Of a DNA stretch of 64,000 nucleotides, positions 55,301 to 64,000 are shown piece after piece (the stretch's first letter is position 1; every line of letters starts with the position of its first letter). The DNA comes from Owenia fusiformis (taxonomy: Eukaryota; Annelida; Polychaeta; Sabellida; Oweniidae): the NCBI GenBank assembly GCA_903813345.2, contig CAIIXF020000008.1, positions 11,745,278 through 11,809,277 on the forward strand. The letters are read 5' to 3'. Both the position numbers and the translations under genes were made by a program. The notes under the pieces are model-generated. The model searched no databases. It had not been told where the DNA came from and saw only the letters and a program-made list of their open reading frames with translations.

Positions 55301-58300
55301 TATAAATGATATATCCCTTGTATTGGTTTTTGGTCCTGGATTGTGATATCGGCTCTTGATTGGAGGGGAAAGAGGGGTATTATTTCTTTTAATGTTAGAT
55401 CATGGTTTTACCCTAGATTTGTATATTCAAAGGCTCTATAATGTACACATATTAATTAACAATTATATTAAATATTTTCACTTGGCACTTACATTGTATG
55501 CCATGTGTATGTTCATTGTGAAAAAATATTGACTGATCAGAAATGAAGCTACTGTACATTCATTAATTTTAATTTTCTAGATAAGAAGAGCATTCCGCAA
55601 CATTAGACGCACGTTGCCTGACATAATGAACGTCCTTATTCTCTTCATCTTCAGCGTGGCACTGTTTGCCCTGCTTGCCTTTAAAATGTTTGATAAAAAG
55701 TAAGTTGGCTATAATTTCTCTCATTTCCCCCATTCAAGTTTCCCTTTAATTGTATTATTGTCTTGACCAATTAAAACCATGTTATATCAAGAGAATATCG
55801 TGATTTTCAAGATTTCCAACTGAGAGTAAATGAATGTGAGTTAACTATAGATCAAATTTATGCAACTACTTATTGCAGCAAAAATTTATTTATTTAAGTC
55901 TTGATTATTTCGTATGTATGTTTATTTGCTAGACACCTCGTTTATCCTGATGGAAAACCTTACTTCCGTGATTATTGGGAGTCATTCTGGGATCTCTATG
56001 TACTAGTCACCACAGCAAACAACCCAGATGTCATGTAAGTAGACGACTATGATGATTGTGCATAAATAAACCAATGTTGCAACAGTGATGACTTAAGTTG
56101 TCATTGTATAGAGGCTCAAGGAAAGCAGTCTAGTATGCATTAAACCTATGCATTAAACCTATGAAATAATAAAAATTTTAGCTGTACTACTTTAAGTTTA
56201 TTGGCATCTCCGTCAGAATCAGCTGAGTTGTTCATATGTACTGTGTACTATACTCATTAAATGATTTTGGTGATGACATATTGTTATGGTCTCCATGTTT
56301 TGCAATGGCAGTTGGCATTCAGCATCTGGCGTTTGGCAGTCAATGTCTGTAACAAATGGCAGGTGGTGAGATTTGCATGTTAATGTCTTGTTTATGTGTT
56401 TGTTTGTTAGGATGCCTGCATATGAGAACAGCAGTTGGTTTGCTCTGTTCTTTGTCATCTACACAATTATCTGCCTGTACATATTCATGAGTATTGTACT
56501 TGCCGTCATCTATAACAACTACAAGAGACATCTAAAGGTACTTAACTTTGACAAGGATAAATGTAGGTAGAATAGGTGTATAATGTCCACTTTGCAGCCA
56601 TTGAGTGTTCATTGTATGCATGTGCTCATCTCAGTTAGTTTTATACCAAGTCAATAAAGTGTGTTCTGAAAAATGGTGCTCACGAGTGACATATGTTCAC
56701 TACATAGAGATGCGTTCTCTAAGACAGGTTTAACTGTTAATTGTTGTTCACCATCATTCTTCATCTATTTGAACTTATAAATAATGTTCTTATAGCATAT
56801 TATAGCCTATTGTATTATATTTTTACATTAACATGCAATTCTATCCTATTTTGTAACTTTCATTGTATCAATATTTTTTAAGGGAGAGGTGAAACTAAGT
56901 GTTTTTCTAAAAAGGAGACTTTTACGAAGAGCATTTGATATTTTAAAAATCTGGAAGAATGGTCAGTTTGTGATTCCCAAAGATAGATGGGATGACCTGA
57001 TGAGGATAATTTGTCCAAACAGAAGCCAGGCACAACTGGACCTCCTCCTCATGGTGTTGGATACAAATGGAGACACAGATATAGGTGAAATCCTTTAAAA
57101 TACATATACATGTAATGTTTGATAGACATATAATAACATTCAAAAATGTTTTATTTTCATATCTTACTACATGTACTTAGAAACTTACAAAATTGTGTAT
57201 AATTCTGTCAAGAGAGCAGTGGTATCTATAATATATCTATATCTTCCAAAAACCATATATAATTGTTAATGAGCAATGTTAGAAAAACCTCCAAAATATC
57301 AACAAAGATAACAATAATTTACACATATTTTCAGAAAAAAGAGATTTCCTCAACCTGGTTGACCTGTTGAATGTTGAGCTGACAGAAGTGAGAGACAGAA
57401 TGACATTGATGGAGACTCACTGTGCTCCATGTTACATGTCAACTCCCAGTGAGTTCATTAAGAAGGCAATACATCATAGGTAGGTCATAACTCACGATCA
57501 GTTATTTTACTGGAATATCCTACCTGTAGTGCATTTGTCCTAGGTTTATTTAGACATGAAAAATTTAACATACTGTAGTTAGTAAGAATTTGACACAAAA
57601 CAGTGGTTTTATGGTTGATGCATTTTTCTGGATTTACTGCTCAATTTACTTTGACAGTCTTGAGTTTGTCTCGTATTACATTACACAGTAAAACCTGTAA
57701 AGTGAAACACCTCCATGTTTTTGAGTCCTATTACCCATTTACTTAATGTAGAATGAACCTTTGTAAGAAAAACACCATATATATAGCCCTCTGAGGTGTC
57801 TTTTTCATGTAGTTATTGAAATAATGGAAGATGAATTTTAAGCTAATACATTGACTTGAATTGAAAATGAATGAAGTCGAACACCATTTTGAGGTTTCAT
57901 ATTTTGAAAGTTCTGATTCAAAAGCTGGTAATGTACATAGCATTTGGTTTGATTGTGAATGCAATATGTTGACATTTGCCACCTTTGTTTTCAGGTTCTT
58001 CATGTATTTCTTTGACTTTATGATTCTTGTGAATGCTATTTGTATGGGCTTCAAATGGGATGTGCTGGAGCTCTACTTCTTCCTGCCTCTCTTCACACTT
58101 GAGATTGTACTGAAATTGTATGCATATGGGCCCAAGCAGTTCTTCTCAGACTTCTGGAACATGTAAGTACATTAATGGATCTACCTAGGATGCTTGGGTG
58201 GCCCCAAAAGTTTTGCCTAAAATTTGGCCCTTTGTGAGTCTCATTTTAAAAGATAGTTTGTATTTTTAAGAAAATTGACATTTTCATATACATGTAGGCT

Positions 58301-61300
58301 GTCTGTCACAAAGTGACCATCTGAAAGATTTCTATACTTTAAGGCTAAGTTTACATGAATGCATGAGTGATCATCTAACCCATCATTTAACATTTTTTGC
58401 CTCTACTTTGGCTTAGGATGAAATTAAGTCTACCATGACATGTTATGTTTTATTTTAGAAACAGTATCCTTAGACCAGGACCAACTTCAGGTTATTTTGG
58501 TTGATATGAGTCTAGTACCCATTTTGTTGATATTGGTCTTAATATTATGAAAAATCTGTCAAACTATCTTCTTTTTATCCTCTTTTTATAAGTTTTGTTT
58601 CCAGTAGAAATGTCCACCTTGAAAAAACAAGCGGCTTGTTTTTATAGTGTATATTATATAAGAATTATGAAATAAATAAAAATTGAATTGAATTGAATTG
58701 AAATTGAATGTCATTGATGGTAATCTGGTTTTATTGCTATTTCCAGATTTGATTTTATTGTGGTTGGAGCTGCTCTTATAGGTACAATTATAGAAGCCAT
58801 CCAGAAAGAAGGTAACAGAATAATGGTTTAAATTATGGGAATTATTAAATAATTTAAGAAAAATGCTGTCATTTAACTAGATGCAATCATCCTATGCTTA
58901 AATTTAGTGCAGCAAAGTTTCTATAAAATCAAATTATTAGAATTAGAAAAAGATATGCATATGGTGTATAAGCGCAACATAGTCCAAACAGACATTCTTA
59001 TTTTAGAATATCATTCAAAATTTGGAAGTGGTATTACAACAATACACATATACAGATATGTTTAGTTTTTAAAACACACATTCAGAATGTTTTCTTCGCC
59101 TAACAAATGTTTCTTATACACTGGAAATCAACTGGAAACAGGATCGGCCATACTGAAACGAAGACATCATGTCTTCGTTTTCTGTTGATCCTTGGTGTTA
59201 TAAAAAGTGTAAGAATCATAGGCCAAGGTAAAAGTATAGTAAGTTTATAAATATAAAGAGTACTGGAGTGAGTTTACTTCATGCACTACTTTTCCCTATG
59301 GTAAGAACACCTTCACTAGTCTGACATTCATTTCAGTTTTGTTTTAGAAATTAGTGCCCCTCTGGATTATGTTACACTTATACACCAAGCTGCAATGCAG
59401 AATACCATTATTACTATGCATTGATTTGCTTCAGTTTATATGTTTTCAAGTTTAAATAGTAATGATATTTAAGGTGCTATGGAAGTTAACAGGAAATGAC
59501 GAAACAGGAAGTGATAAAAAATTTTGCATTTTGAGACATTTTTTGAGCAAAGATAACAGAGTTCTGGTTTGACCTCCAGTCAATTTAACTATTTCCACAT
59601 ATCATTTACATGACCAGGATCACAATGTGCATGGTCAGAATGACCCTAAACATGATGAAATAACCTTTTTAACCCTTTGAAAGTGTGACTGAAAAAAAGC
59701 TAAAGTAGGAAGGCAGGGAAGGTCACTGAACAGAATCTTTTGAATTTTCCAGAAAATGTGCCCAATATAATGCTCTAACTGATACAATCTTTGAAATTTT
59801 AGAAAATTGTCTGAAACAAAAATGGCGGTCATAAAAAGGAAAATAGATCGCTTTTCAAATCAGTTTTTTCATTGATATCAAATTTTCAAAGATTGTGTCA
59901 TTTAGAGCAATATATTAGGCACATTTTCTGAAAAATTCGAAAGATTCTGTTCAGTGACCTTTCCTACCTCTGTCTTTTAGCTATTTTTCAGTCACATTTT
60001 CAGAGGGCTGAAAAGTTTATTTCTTCATGTTTAGGGTCATTCTGGCTATGAACATTGTGATCCTGGACCTGTAAATGGTATTTTAAACGAGTTGAATTGA
60101 CTGGAGGTCAAAACAGAACTCTGTTATCTTTGTTCAAAAAATGTCTAAAAATGCAAAAAAATTTGTCACTTCCTGTTTTGTCATTTTCTGTTAACTTCCA
60201 TAGCACCTTAAGAGTGATTTTGGCAAATTTTTTACGCAATTTCTTAATGGCTACCAGTGCCTCCCTATGTTAGCCAAAGACCCATGACATTACTTTAAAT
60301 CGATTGCAATCTGACTTATTTATCTGTATTAGAGTACTGGGACAATGAAGGGTTCTCCTGGGGTAAGACATCGCATGTGAATGCTCTAGTTCAGACCAGT
60401 TTAGTTGAAAAGATACAGAATTAACAGGATGTAGGTCGTAGTACTACTGTACATCTTAGCTGTCTGAACCATTTCACTTGTATTCCACCTGGTGTCTGCT
60501 ATTTTTTCACTGGGGAAGGAATCTTATACAGTAAAACCTGTCTAAGTGGAACACATATGGTGCTTCTAAAAACTGTTCCACTTAGGATGTGTTCCAATTA
60601 TATAACTTCATTTATCACTAAGTCAGTTGGTCTTGGGACTCTGAAAAGTGTTCCACTAACAGAGGTGTTCCACTTTACAGGTTTCATTGCACTGTGAATT
60701 AACTTTAAACCAGACTGACAAGAGTGAAGCAATAACACTCTACTATACGTAACCCCTAGAAATGCATAAAATACTCTGTTTGTCCAATTGGATTGTTTAG
60801 TATATTTTTGAAAGTACCTTATTACAGCTAACGTCATCCAATAAACCATTCATAAGGAACAGACACATAAAAACAAATAACATAATCATTACTAATAAGC
60901 CAAAGGGTTGCTCATGAACACCCAATGCGAGGTATAGTAGAGTGAATAATGCATGTTTATTATTATTAAAGGGCTGGTGCTTCAGTCCCAATGAGGTGGA
61001 CTTTTTCACATTAATCCTTTCCAGGGTAGGATTTAAATCCTGTGCTTCAACTAACAAGTATGCATGCACAAACTTCAAGGGTTGTAGTTTTCAAAAGTAT
61101 TTTAATGTGAGTGAACATAAAACATTGTTCACTGTCTATTCAGGTACATATACAGAACTATGCACATTGTAAATGGAAATGTTGAAATTGTGACCTTAAC
61201 CTATTAAGCAAATTGACGACTCTTTTCTCATTCATATTTGATACTTCAACTTTAGTTATCAGAACAGTTACTCCTCCGGGCAGTTATTGTTCTTTATTGT

Positions 61301-63307
61301 TATGTTTTAGCTTGTTTTATAACCCATTTGTCCTTTTGTCTAGAGTATGATGACTTTCTGTAGTAACCTTAACATGCATGTACTAGTATCTTCACTTGTA
61401 AACAACACACCATAATAGTAAAATTGTAAAACATGTTCATTCATGGATGCACAATTTTTACAAAATGGAATTGCTAGTATTTGCGTCATGATAAATTGAC
61501 AATTTTTTTTTTGTGTTATGATAAATATATTGTTTATTATATGTATGTGTGGAAAAGTTAAGGATTGAACCATCAGCAAATCGAATTTTAGCAAATTTAA
61601 CATATTTTAAACGAAGCTTAAAATTAACATTTTTTACAGTACAAATCATAACAGGTACAGAAATAACTTTTGAGTATTATTAAATCAAGTACAAACTGAG
61701 GAAATGGCCAAGTAACAGCCCCAAACTGATTATAGCACCTTCATTTGCCCCATTATCATTATGCCATGGTGCCACCTCATTCCAGATTGCGAACATTCTC
61801 ACAGGACCCCCACCTCCATTCTCGATCTTTACTGGCATAACATATATTTCACTTCCTTGTTGAGGGAGTTTGTCAACATTAGCTGCATTCTCAACACACC
61901 ATTTATCATTTTCCAACATGGCACGATGGGCTATGTATGTCCCTTTGTTTTTCCCACTTTCACAGCTTACTCCATCCACAACAAACCCTTTCACATTTCT
62001 GTGTTTTAACAACCAGTAGACAGTATCAGGATTTAAACCAGGGGACCAAAAACCCAGTCTTCCATCATCAGTTCTGTTAGGTCCAACATATGCATCTGCA
62101 TTACCCCAATATTGACCCCATCCTGAATACAGTACAATTACAGCTCCTTTGGGAATTTCACCAAATTTATGCTCCCATGCATGTATGTCTTCAGTGTCTA
62201 ATAATGCATTGGGGTCTTTTTCTGCCTTTTTACGAATGTCTATAACAACAGCTGGACCATGGAGCTCTGGCAGTGTTAGTTCATGTACCATTTTACCCGT
62301 AGGTGCAAAATTTACAGGGGCGTCGATGTGTGTTCCAACATGTTCGGATATTTCCAAGTTATTTGAGTAAAAACTAAAAAAAAGAAATATTGGACTTATG
62401 TTCATACTATTGAAGTGAATGCACTTTCACACTTGATATTTCATGAAGCCTAGAGCCATTTCCAAAGAAAAACTATCAATTGTTTGTTGACTTAAGTGAG
62501 ACTTTCATCTCTTAGTACAATCTCTATTCATGCAATAATAATTGAAAAAGTATTTTTTATGATGACTTCTCTTAAGGAAAGAATGAAACACATATTTATG
62601 GAAAAGTGTTATAAACCTATTTATGGTTAGAAACTGCTCAACTCTATTATGTACTTACTATGGTGCATCCTCAAATGTTCCATTCACCACATTTGTCAGA
62701 TTGAATTTCATCAAAGAAGCTATATAGACTGCATCTTCATTCAAAGTATATGTCATATCAAGTATATCACAATGTATAGATGATATCACAATCATCAGGG
62801 TGAACACAATTTGCTTTTTCATCATTCTGCTCCTTGTGTTCCAAGTGTTAAGACACTAAATGCTGTAATGTACAGTGAGCTGAATGATTGAATGAATGAC
62901 TGAATGGTGTTTGTTAGGCTAGACTGAATTTATAGTCTGTTTAACATTTTACATGATCTTGGTATGGGTTTCCCTTCTTATCAGCATAATATCAAGAAAA
63001 TGTCAAGTTGTTGGGTGAATAACTTGATGGAATTTTTACATTTATGTGACAGTGTTTGGCATTTGTTAGTTGGTGTTTGGCATTTAGTGGTTGGTGTTTG
63101 CCATTTTCTTGTTGGTGTCTGTAACAATGGCAGGTAGCAACATTTTGCGTGCCTTGTTACTTTTTAATGTACAAACATTTTCATTATCAACACAAATTGA
63201 TCAGTTCTATGTCACTAAAAATGACTCTGTATTTCAGATAAGGAGATAGACTATGTGTTGATTCTACGAGTGTTACGTCTTATTAGGATCATGGGTGCAA
63301 TAGAGAG
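51731..63307 (+). CDS. TPCN: Two-pore channel (TPC/TPCN family), exons 1-13, incomplete at right edge
   Basis: Endolysosomal (or plasma-membrane) cation channel with two six-helix repeats; the gene runs off the window after about 537 codons, roughly two thirds of the usual 750-850. Exons: 51,731-51,886; 52,268-52,350; 53,990-54,110; 54,507-54,635; 54,930-55,052; 55,581-55,699; 55,933-56,034; 56,411-56,537; 56,883-57,084; 57,335-57,479; 57,995-58,162; 58,747-58,811; 63,238-63,307. All junctions are GT-AG and in phase. Start: ATG with a good context (gaaATGg) and an in-frame TAA two codons upstream. Landmarks: filter I TTANNPDVMMP (residues 270-280), RR-x2-R at 206-210 where TPC1/2 bind PI(3,5)P2, an EF-hand-like loop at 380-391, and second S4 RVLRLIR at 524-530. 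Subtype (TPC1 versus TPC3) was not decided. The last intron contains an antisense gene. Confidence 0.93.
52359..52571. mobile_element. 'cgtagccagg' MITE, intact (213 bp), in TPC intron 2
   Basis: Perfect inverted ends CCAGGCCCGTAGCCAGG (17 bp) with a 3-bp TGA on each side (52,356-52,358 and 52,572-52,574). G-run and C-run near the left, the words ttcaccattttgagcact inside. It begins only eight bases after the exon 2 splice donor. Confidence 0.88.
52983..53558 (+). pseudogene. LINE ORF2 C-terminus with CCHC motif, in TPC intron 2
   Basis: A 191-codon frame with KNVFEREGYLNIQNKNYRQA, ISRFRLSSHKLHIEIGRHLK, RPLDERLCNMCGILEDKQHF and IMVCKKNTTERKLLFDTLTQ. 'SRFRLSSHxLxIExGRH...R.LDERxCxxCG..EDxxHFxxxC' is the post-RT C-terminal domain of a non-LTR retrotransposon family common in marine animals; the CCHC ligands (C-x2-C, H, C) are intact. 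The 5' part with the polymerase is missing (5' truncation). The copy ends with AATAAA and a TA-rich tail near 53,776-53,805. Confidence 0.8.
53815..53980. repeat. TGAT-rich cryptic repeat before TPC exon 3
   Basis: Repeated tgattg, gatcaattgatt and gtgatct words, including overlapping palindromes gatcaattgattagtgatca. Ends just upstream of the exon 3 acceptor. Confidence 0.5.
53990..56537 (+). CDS. TPCN: TPC exons 3-8: first six-helix repeat and pore
   Basis: Exon 3 holds S1 (IGLFIFIWLNLALALFEKPA), exon 4 S2-S3 (ATMILELVCLAFFVFRLVHS; KNIVVIVLIG), exon 5 S3-S4 (LTLLDMVVYLFWVNFA; WSRPLRAFYIINFAEGRQ), exon 6 the S4-S5 linker and S5 (IRRAFRNIRRTLPDIMNVLI and onward), exon 7 the pore helix and filter (WESFWDLYVLVTTANNPDVM), exon 8 S6 (WFALFFVIYTIICLYIFMSI, VLAVIYNNYK). 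TAN at 271-273 is the first-repeat filter of animal TPCs. The S4-S5 arginines R206, R207 and R210 align with the phosphoinositide-binding basic residues described for TPC1 and TPC2. Confidence 0.92.
56883..57479 (+). CDS. TPCN: TPC exons 9-10: cytosolic linker with EF-hand-like domain
   Basis: Follows S6 of the first repeat. FLKRRLLRRAFDILKIWKNG leads into the first EF helix, and the loop DTNGDTDIEKRD (residues 380-391) spans the exon 9/10 junction. Positions 1, 3, 5, 7 and 8 are D, N, D, D, I as in canonical EF-hands; position 12 is Asp rather than Glu. A helical stretch (FLNLVDLLNVELTEVRDRMT) and a Cys-containing HCAPC segment follow. Confidence 0.9.
57677..57722 (+). repeat. pogo-like MITE end fragment in TPC intron 10
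   Basis: The word acagtaaaacctgtaaagtg matches the ends of the element at 60,529, followed by unrelated sequence. A solo end or strongly decayed copy. Confidence 0.5.
57995..63307 (+). CDS. TPCN: TPC exons 11-13: S1-S4 of the second repeat
   Basis: Exon 11 carries S1 (FFMYFFDFMILVNAICMGF) and S2 (YFFLPLFTLEIVLKLYAYGP); exon 12 S3 (FDFIVVGAALIGTIIEAIQK) after the conserved FWNIFDF junction; exon 13 S4 (DYVLILRVLRLIRIMGAIER). R524, R527 and R530 fall at three-residue steps, the full set expected for a voltage sensor. The 4.4-kb intron between exons 12 and 13 holds the antisense cyclase gene and several repeats. The second pore lies beyond the window. Confidence 0.9.
58440..58712 (+). repeat. 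Probable LINE 3' end with (AATTG)n tail in TPC intron 11
   Basis: AT-rich sequence ending in aataaataaaaattgaattg and further ttgaa units, typical of a retrotransposon 3' end with microsatellite tail. No coding part is left. Confidence 0.4.
59156..59180. repeat. 25-base palindrome AAACGAAGACAT-C-ATGTCTTCGTTT
   Basis: Perfect 12-bp arms around one base, inside TPC intron 12. Function unknown. Confidence 0.8.
59473..60207. mobile_element. TTAA-flanked foldback element, copy 2 (735 bp), in TPC intron 12
   Basis: Same family as 35,422-36,172: ends GGTGCTATGGAAGTTAACAG and its inverse, TTAA at 59,469-59,472 and 60,208-60,211, arms about 350 bases. It differs from copy 1 by scattered substitutions and lacks the T-rich spacer insertion at the centre. 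Confidence 0.9.
60529..60696. mobile_element. pogo/Tigger-like MITE in TPC intron 12
   Basis: Starts CAGTAAAACCTGTCTAAGTG after TA and ends with an inverted gtgttccactttacaggttt, then cattgcactgtg. Inner words tgttccacttag and tgttccact repeat. TA target and CAGTAAAACCTGT ends are typical of pogo-like short elements. Confidence 0.65.
61532..61537 (-). terminator. Polyadenylation signal AATAAA for the cyclase gene
   Basis: AATAAA on the minus strand 143 bases past the cyclase stop codon, within AT-rich sequence. The position suits a short 3'UTR. Confidence 0.5.
61680..62825 (-). CDS. Secreted, probably GPI-anchored cyclase-family protein (PF04199)
   Basis: Two exons: 62,659-62,825 and 61,680-62,373, joined in phase (donor gtaagt, acceptor ttttttttag), 286 residues. 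Exon 1 starts MMKKQIVFTLMIVISSIHC, a clear signal peptide; either Met of the pair could start it. Exon 2 carries EHVGTHIDAPVNF (residues 66-78, the metal-site motif HxGTHxDxPxH of kynurenine formamidase and isatin hydrolase relatives), LYSGWGQYWGN, FWSPGLNPDTVYWLLKHRNV, GFVVDGVSCESG, YIAHRAMLEND, CVENAANVDKLP. H67, H71 and D73 are present, but the last motif His is Asn77. The C-terminus (NGANEGAIISLGLLLGHFLS plus LYLI) is a small-residue site followed by a hydrophobic tail, as in GPI-anchored proteins. The gene is nested antisense in TPC intron 12. Substrate unknown. Confidence 0.9.
62929..62934 (-). promoter_or_regulatory. Candidate TATA box of the cyclase gene
   Basis: TATAAA on the minus strand (context actataaattc) 104 bases upstream of the first Met, a reasonable distance for a short 5'UTR. 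Based on position only. Confidence 0.4.
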
Positions 63308-64000
63308 GTTAGTCCAATCCAGAAACTTAGTTAGACTTTTGCTTCATTTTTGTATTTATTGTATTTAGTGTAGATATATTTTGCTTATGCCTAATTAAAG
63401 TGCCCATCATATATTTAAAAGGAGGATATATATGTAAAGGTTTAAATTTTTGTTTACATTTTGCCATTACGTGTACGTGTACATACAATTGCTCATAGTA
63501 ACACATATACATGTATCTGTTAGACAGATTTTGCATCTTATAAATAGAATCTACCAAAGGCCTTACATCTATATTCAAAATTGATGTTATTATGATATAT
63601 TTAATTATGGGCAAATATATCTGTAAAGCTTATTTTGTCATTTTTTATTACTGTTTGTTCTGAATTTCTATTACATTTGAATTTTGTATTCTTGCATGAA
63701 GACCTTTGTCTTTTCATTTTAAACATTTCGAGTATACTATAAGGTTAGATGTCTATCTGACCAGGATTTCTTCCAATTTGTTACGGATGAAAATAGATGA
63801 AGCAAGATTTTTTCTTTTTTCAAAAGATTTCAAAAGAAAAGTACATGGTTCCTCAGAAATAGGACAGTTGAGTTGATGAATTAAGACGAGGTCTTCATGC
63901 TAGAAGTGTAGCTTTAATGTGACTCTAAACTTTGACTAACATGCATGTAGATGTAGAATGTGGATCATATGTATTATGTTTTTTAAAACCAAACCTATAT
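63308..64000. other. TPC intron 13, running off the window
   Basis: After the donor gttagt following exon 13 no further exon was recognised up to the window end. Confidence 0.5.

Overview
This window is nuclear DNA from a multicellular animal. It is AT-rich, its real genes are split by GT-AG introns, and it is crowded with metazoan-type transposons (hAT/ZNF862-like, DIRS-type tyrosine-recombinase elements, LINEs, TTAA-flanked foldbacks, piggyBac-like and pogo-like short elements). The mixture suggests a marine invertebrate such as a mollusc, cnidarian or hemichordate. The sequence alone does not settle the phylum.

Three host genes can be supported. (1) On the + strand from 51,731 to the right edge lie the first 13 coding exons (about 537 residues) of a two-pore channel (TPC/TPCN family), an endolysosomal cation channel. 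They cover the N-terminus, the first six-helix repeat with its TTANNPDVMMP filter, an EF-hand-like linker, and the second repeat up to its S4 helix. (2) Inside the last large TPC intron, on the opposite strand, is a complete two-exon gene (61,680-62,825) for a secreted, probably GPI-anchored cyclase-family (PF04199, kynurenine formamidase/isatin hydrolase-like) protein of 286 residues. (3) On the - strand at 15,413-15,866 are two phase-compatible exons of a gephyrin/MogA-type molybdenum-cofactor domain; the rest of that gene is not visible.

Most of the remaining sequence is mobile DNA. Left part (1-23 kb): decayed fragments (Myb/SANT-like, TTF zinc finger, Ty3/Gypsy RT, LINE C-terminus), an 0.9-kb tandem duplication, two multi-kilobase foldback elements (9.4-11.6 and 16.3-19.0 kb) and a piggyBac-like short element. 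Centre (23.8-35 kb): a DDE transposase whose last exon ends in a PHD finger. Its exons 1-3 (24.6-25.8 kb) and exon 4 (32.9 kb) still match in reading phase but are separated by 7 kb of later insertions, including a DIRS element, a hAT short element, a PIF1-like helicase fragment and a second decayed copy of the last exon. A hAT/ZNF862-like gene remnant follows.

The 36-48 kb stretch is the most unusual part: a nest of inverted-repeat elements with no recognisable transposase. A 9.27-kb unit with 20-bp inverted ends and TTAA flanks (38,312-47,585) encloses a 388-bp-arm palindrome, a perfect three-way-junction (T-shaped) DNA sequence, a 5.4-kb element with CTGAGACTAA ends (40,522-45,913) carrying an exactly 200-bp-period satellite and a small spliced ORF, a 40-bp miniature of that same element with an 8-bp target duplication, and arrays of a 14-bp palindrome at about 49-bp spacing. 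This is the best candidate here for an undescribed mobile system.

Coordinates of exons were read by eye from splice signals and frame. Family assignments come from recognised motifs; no database search was run.
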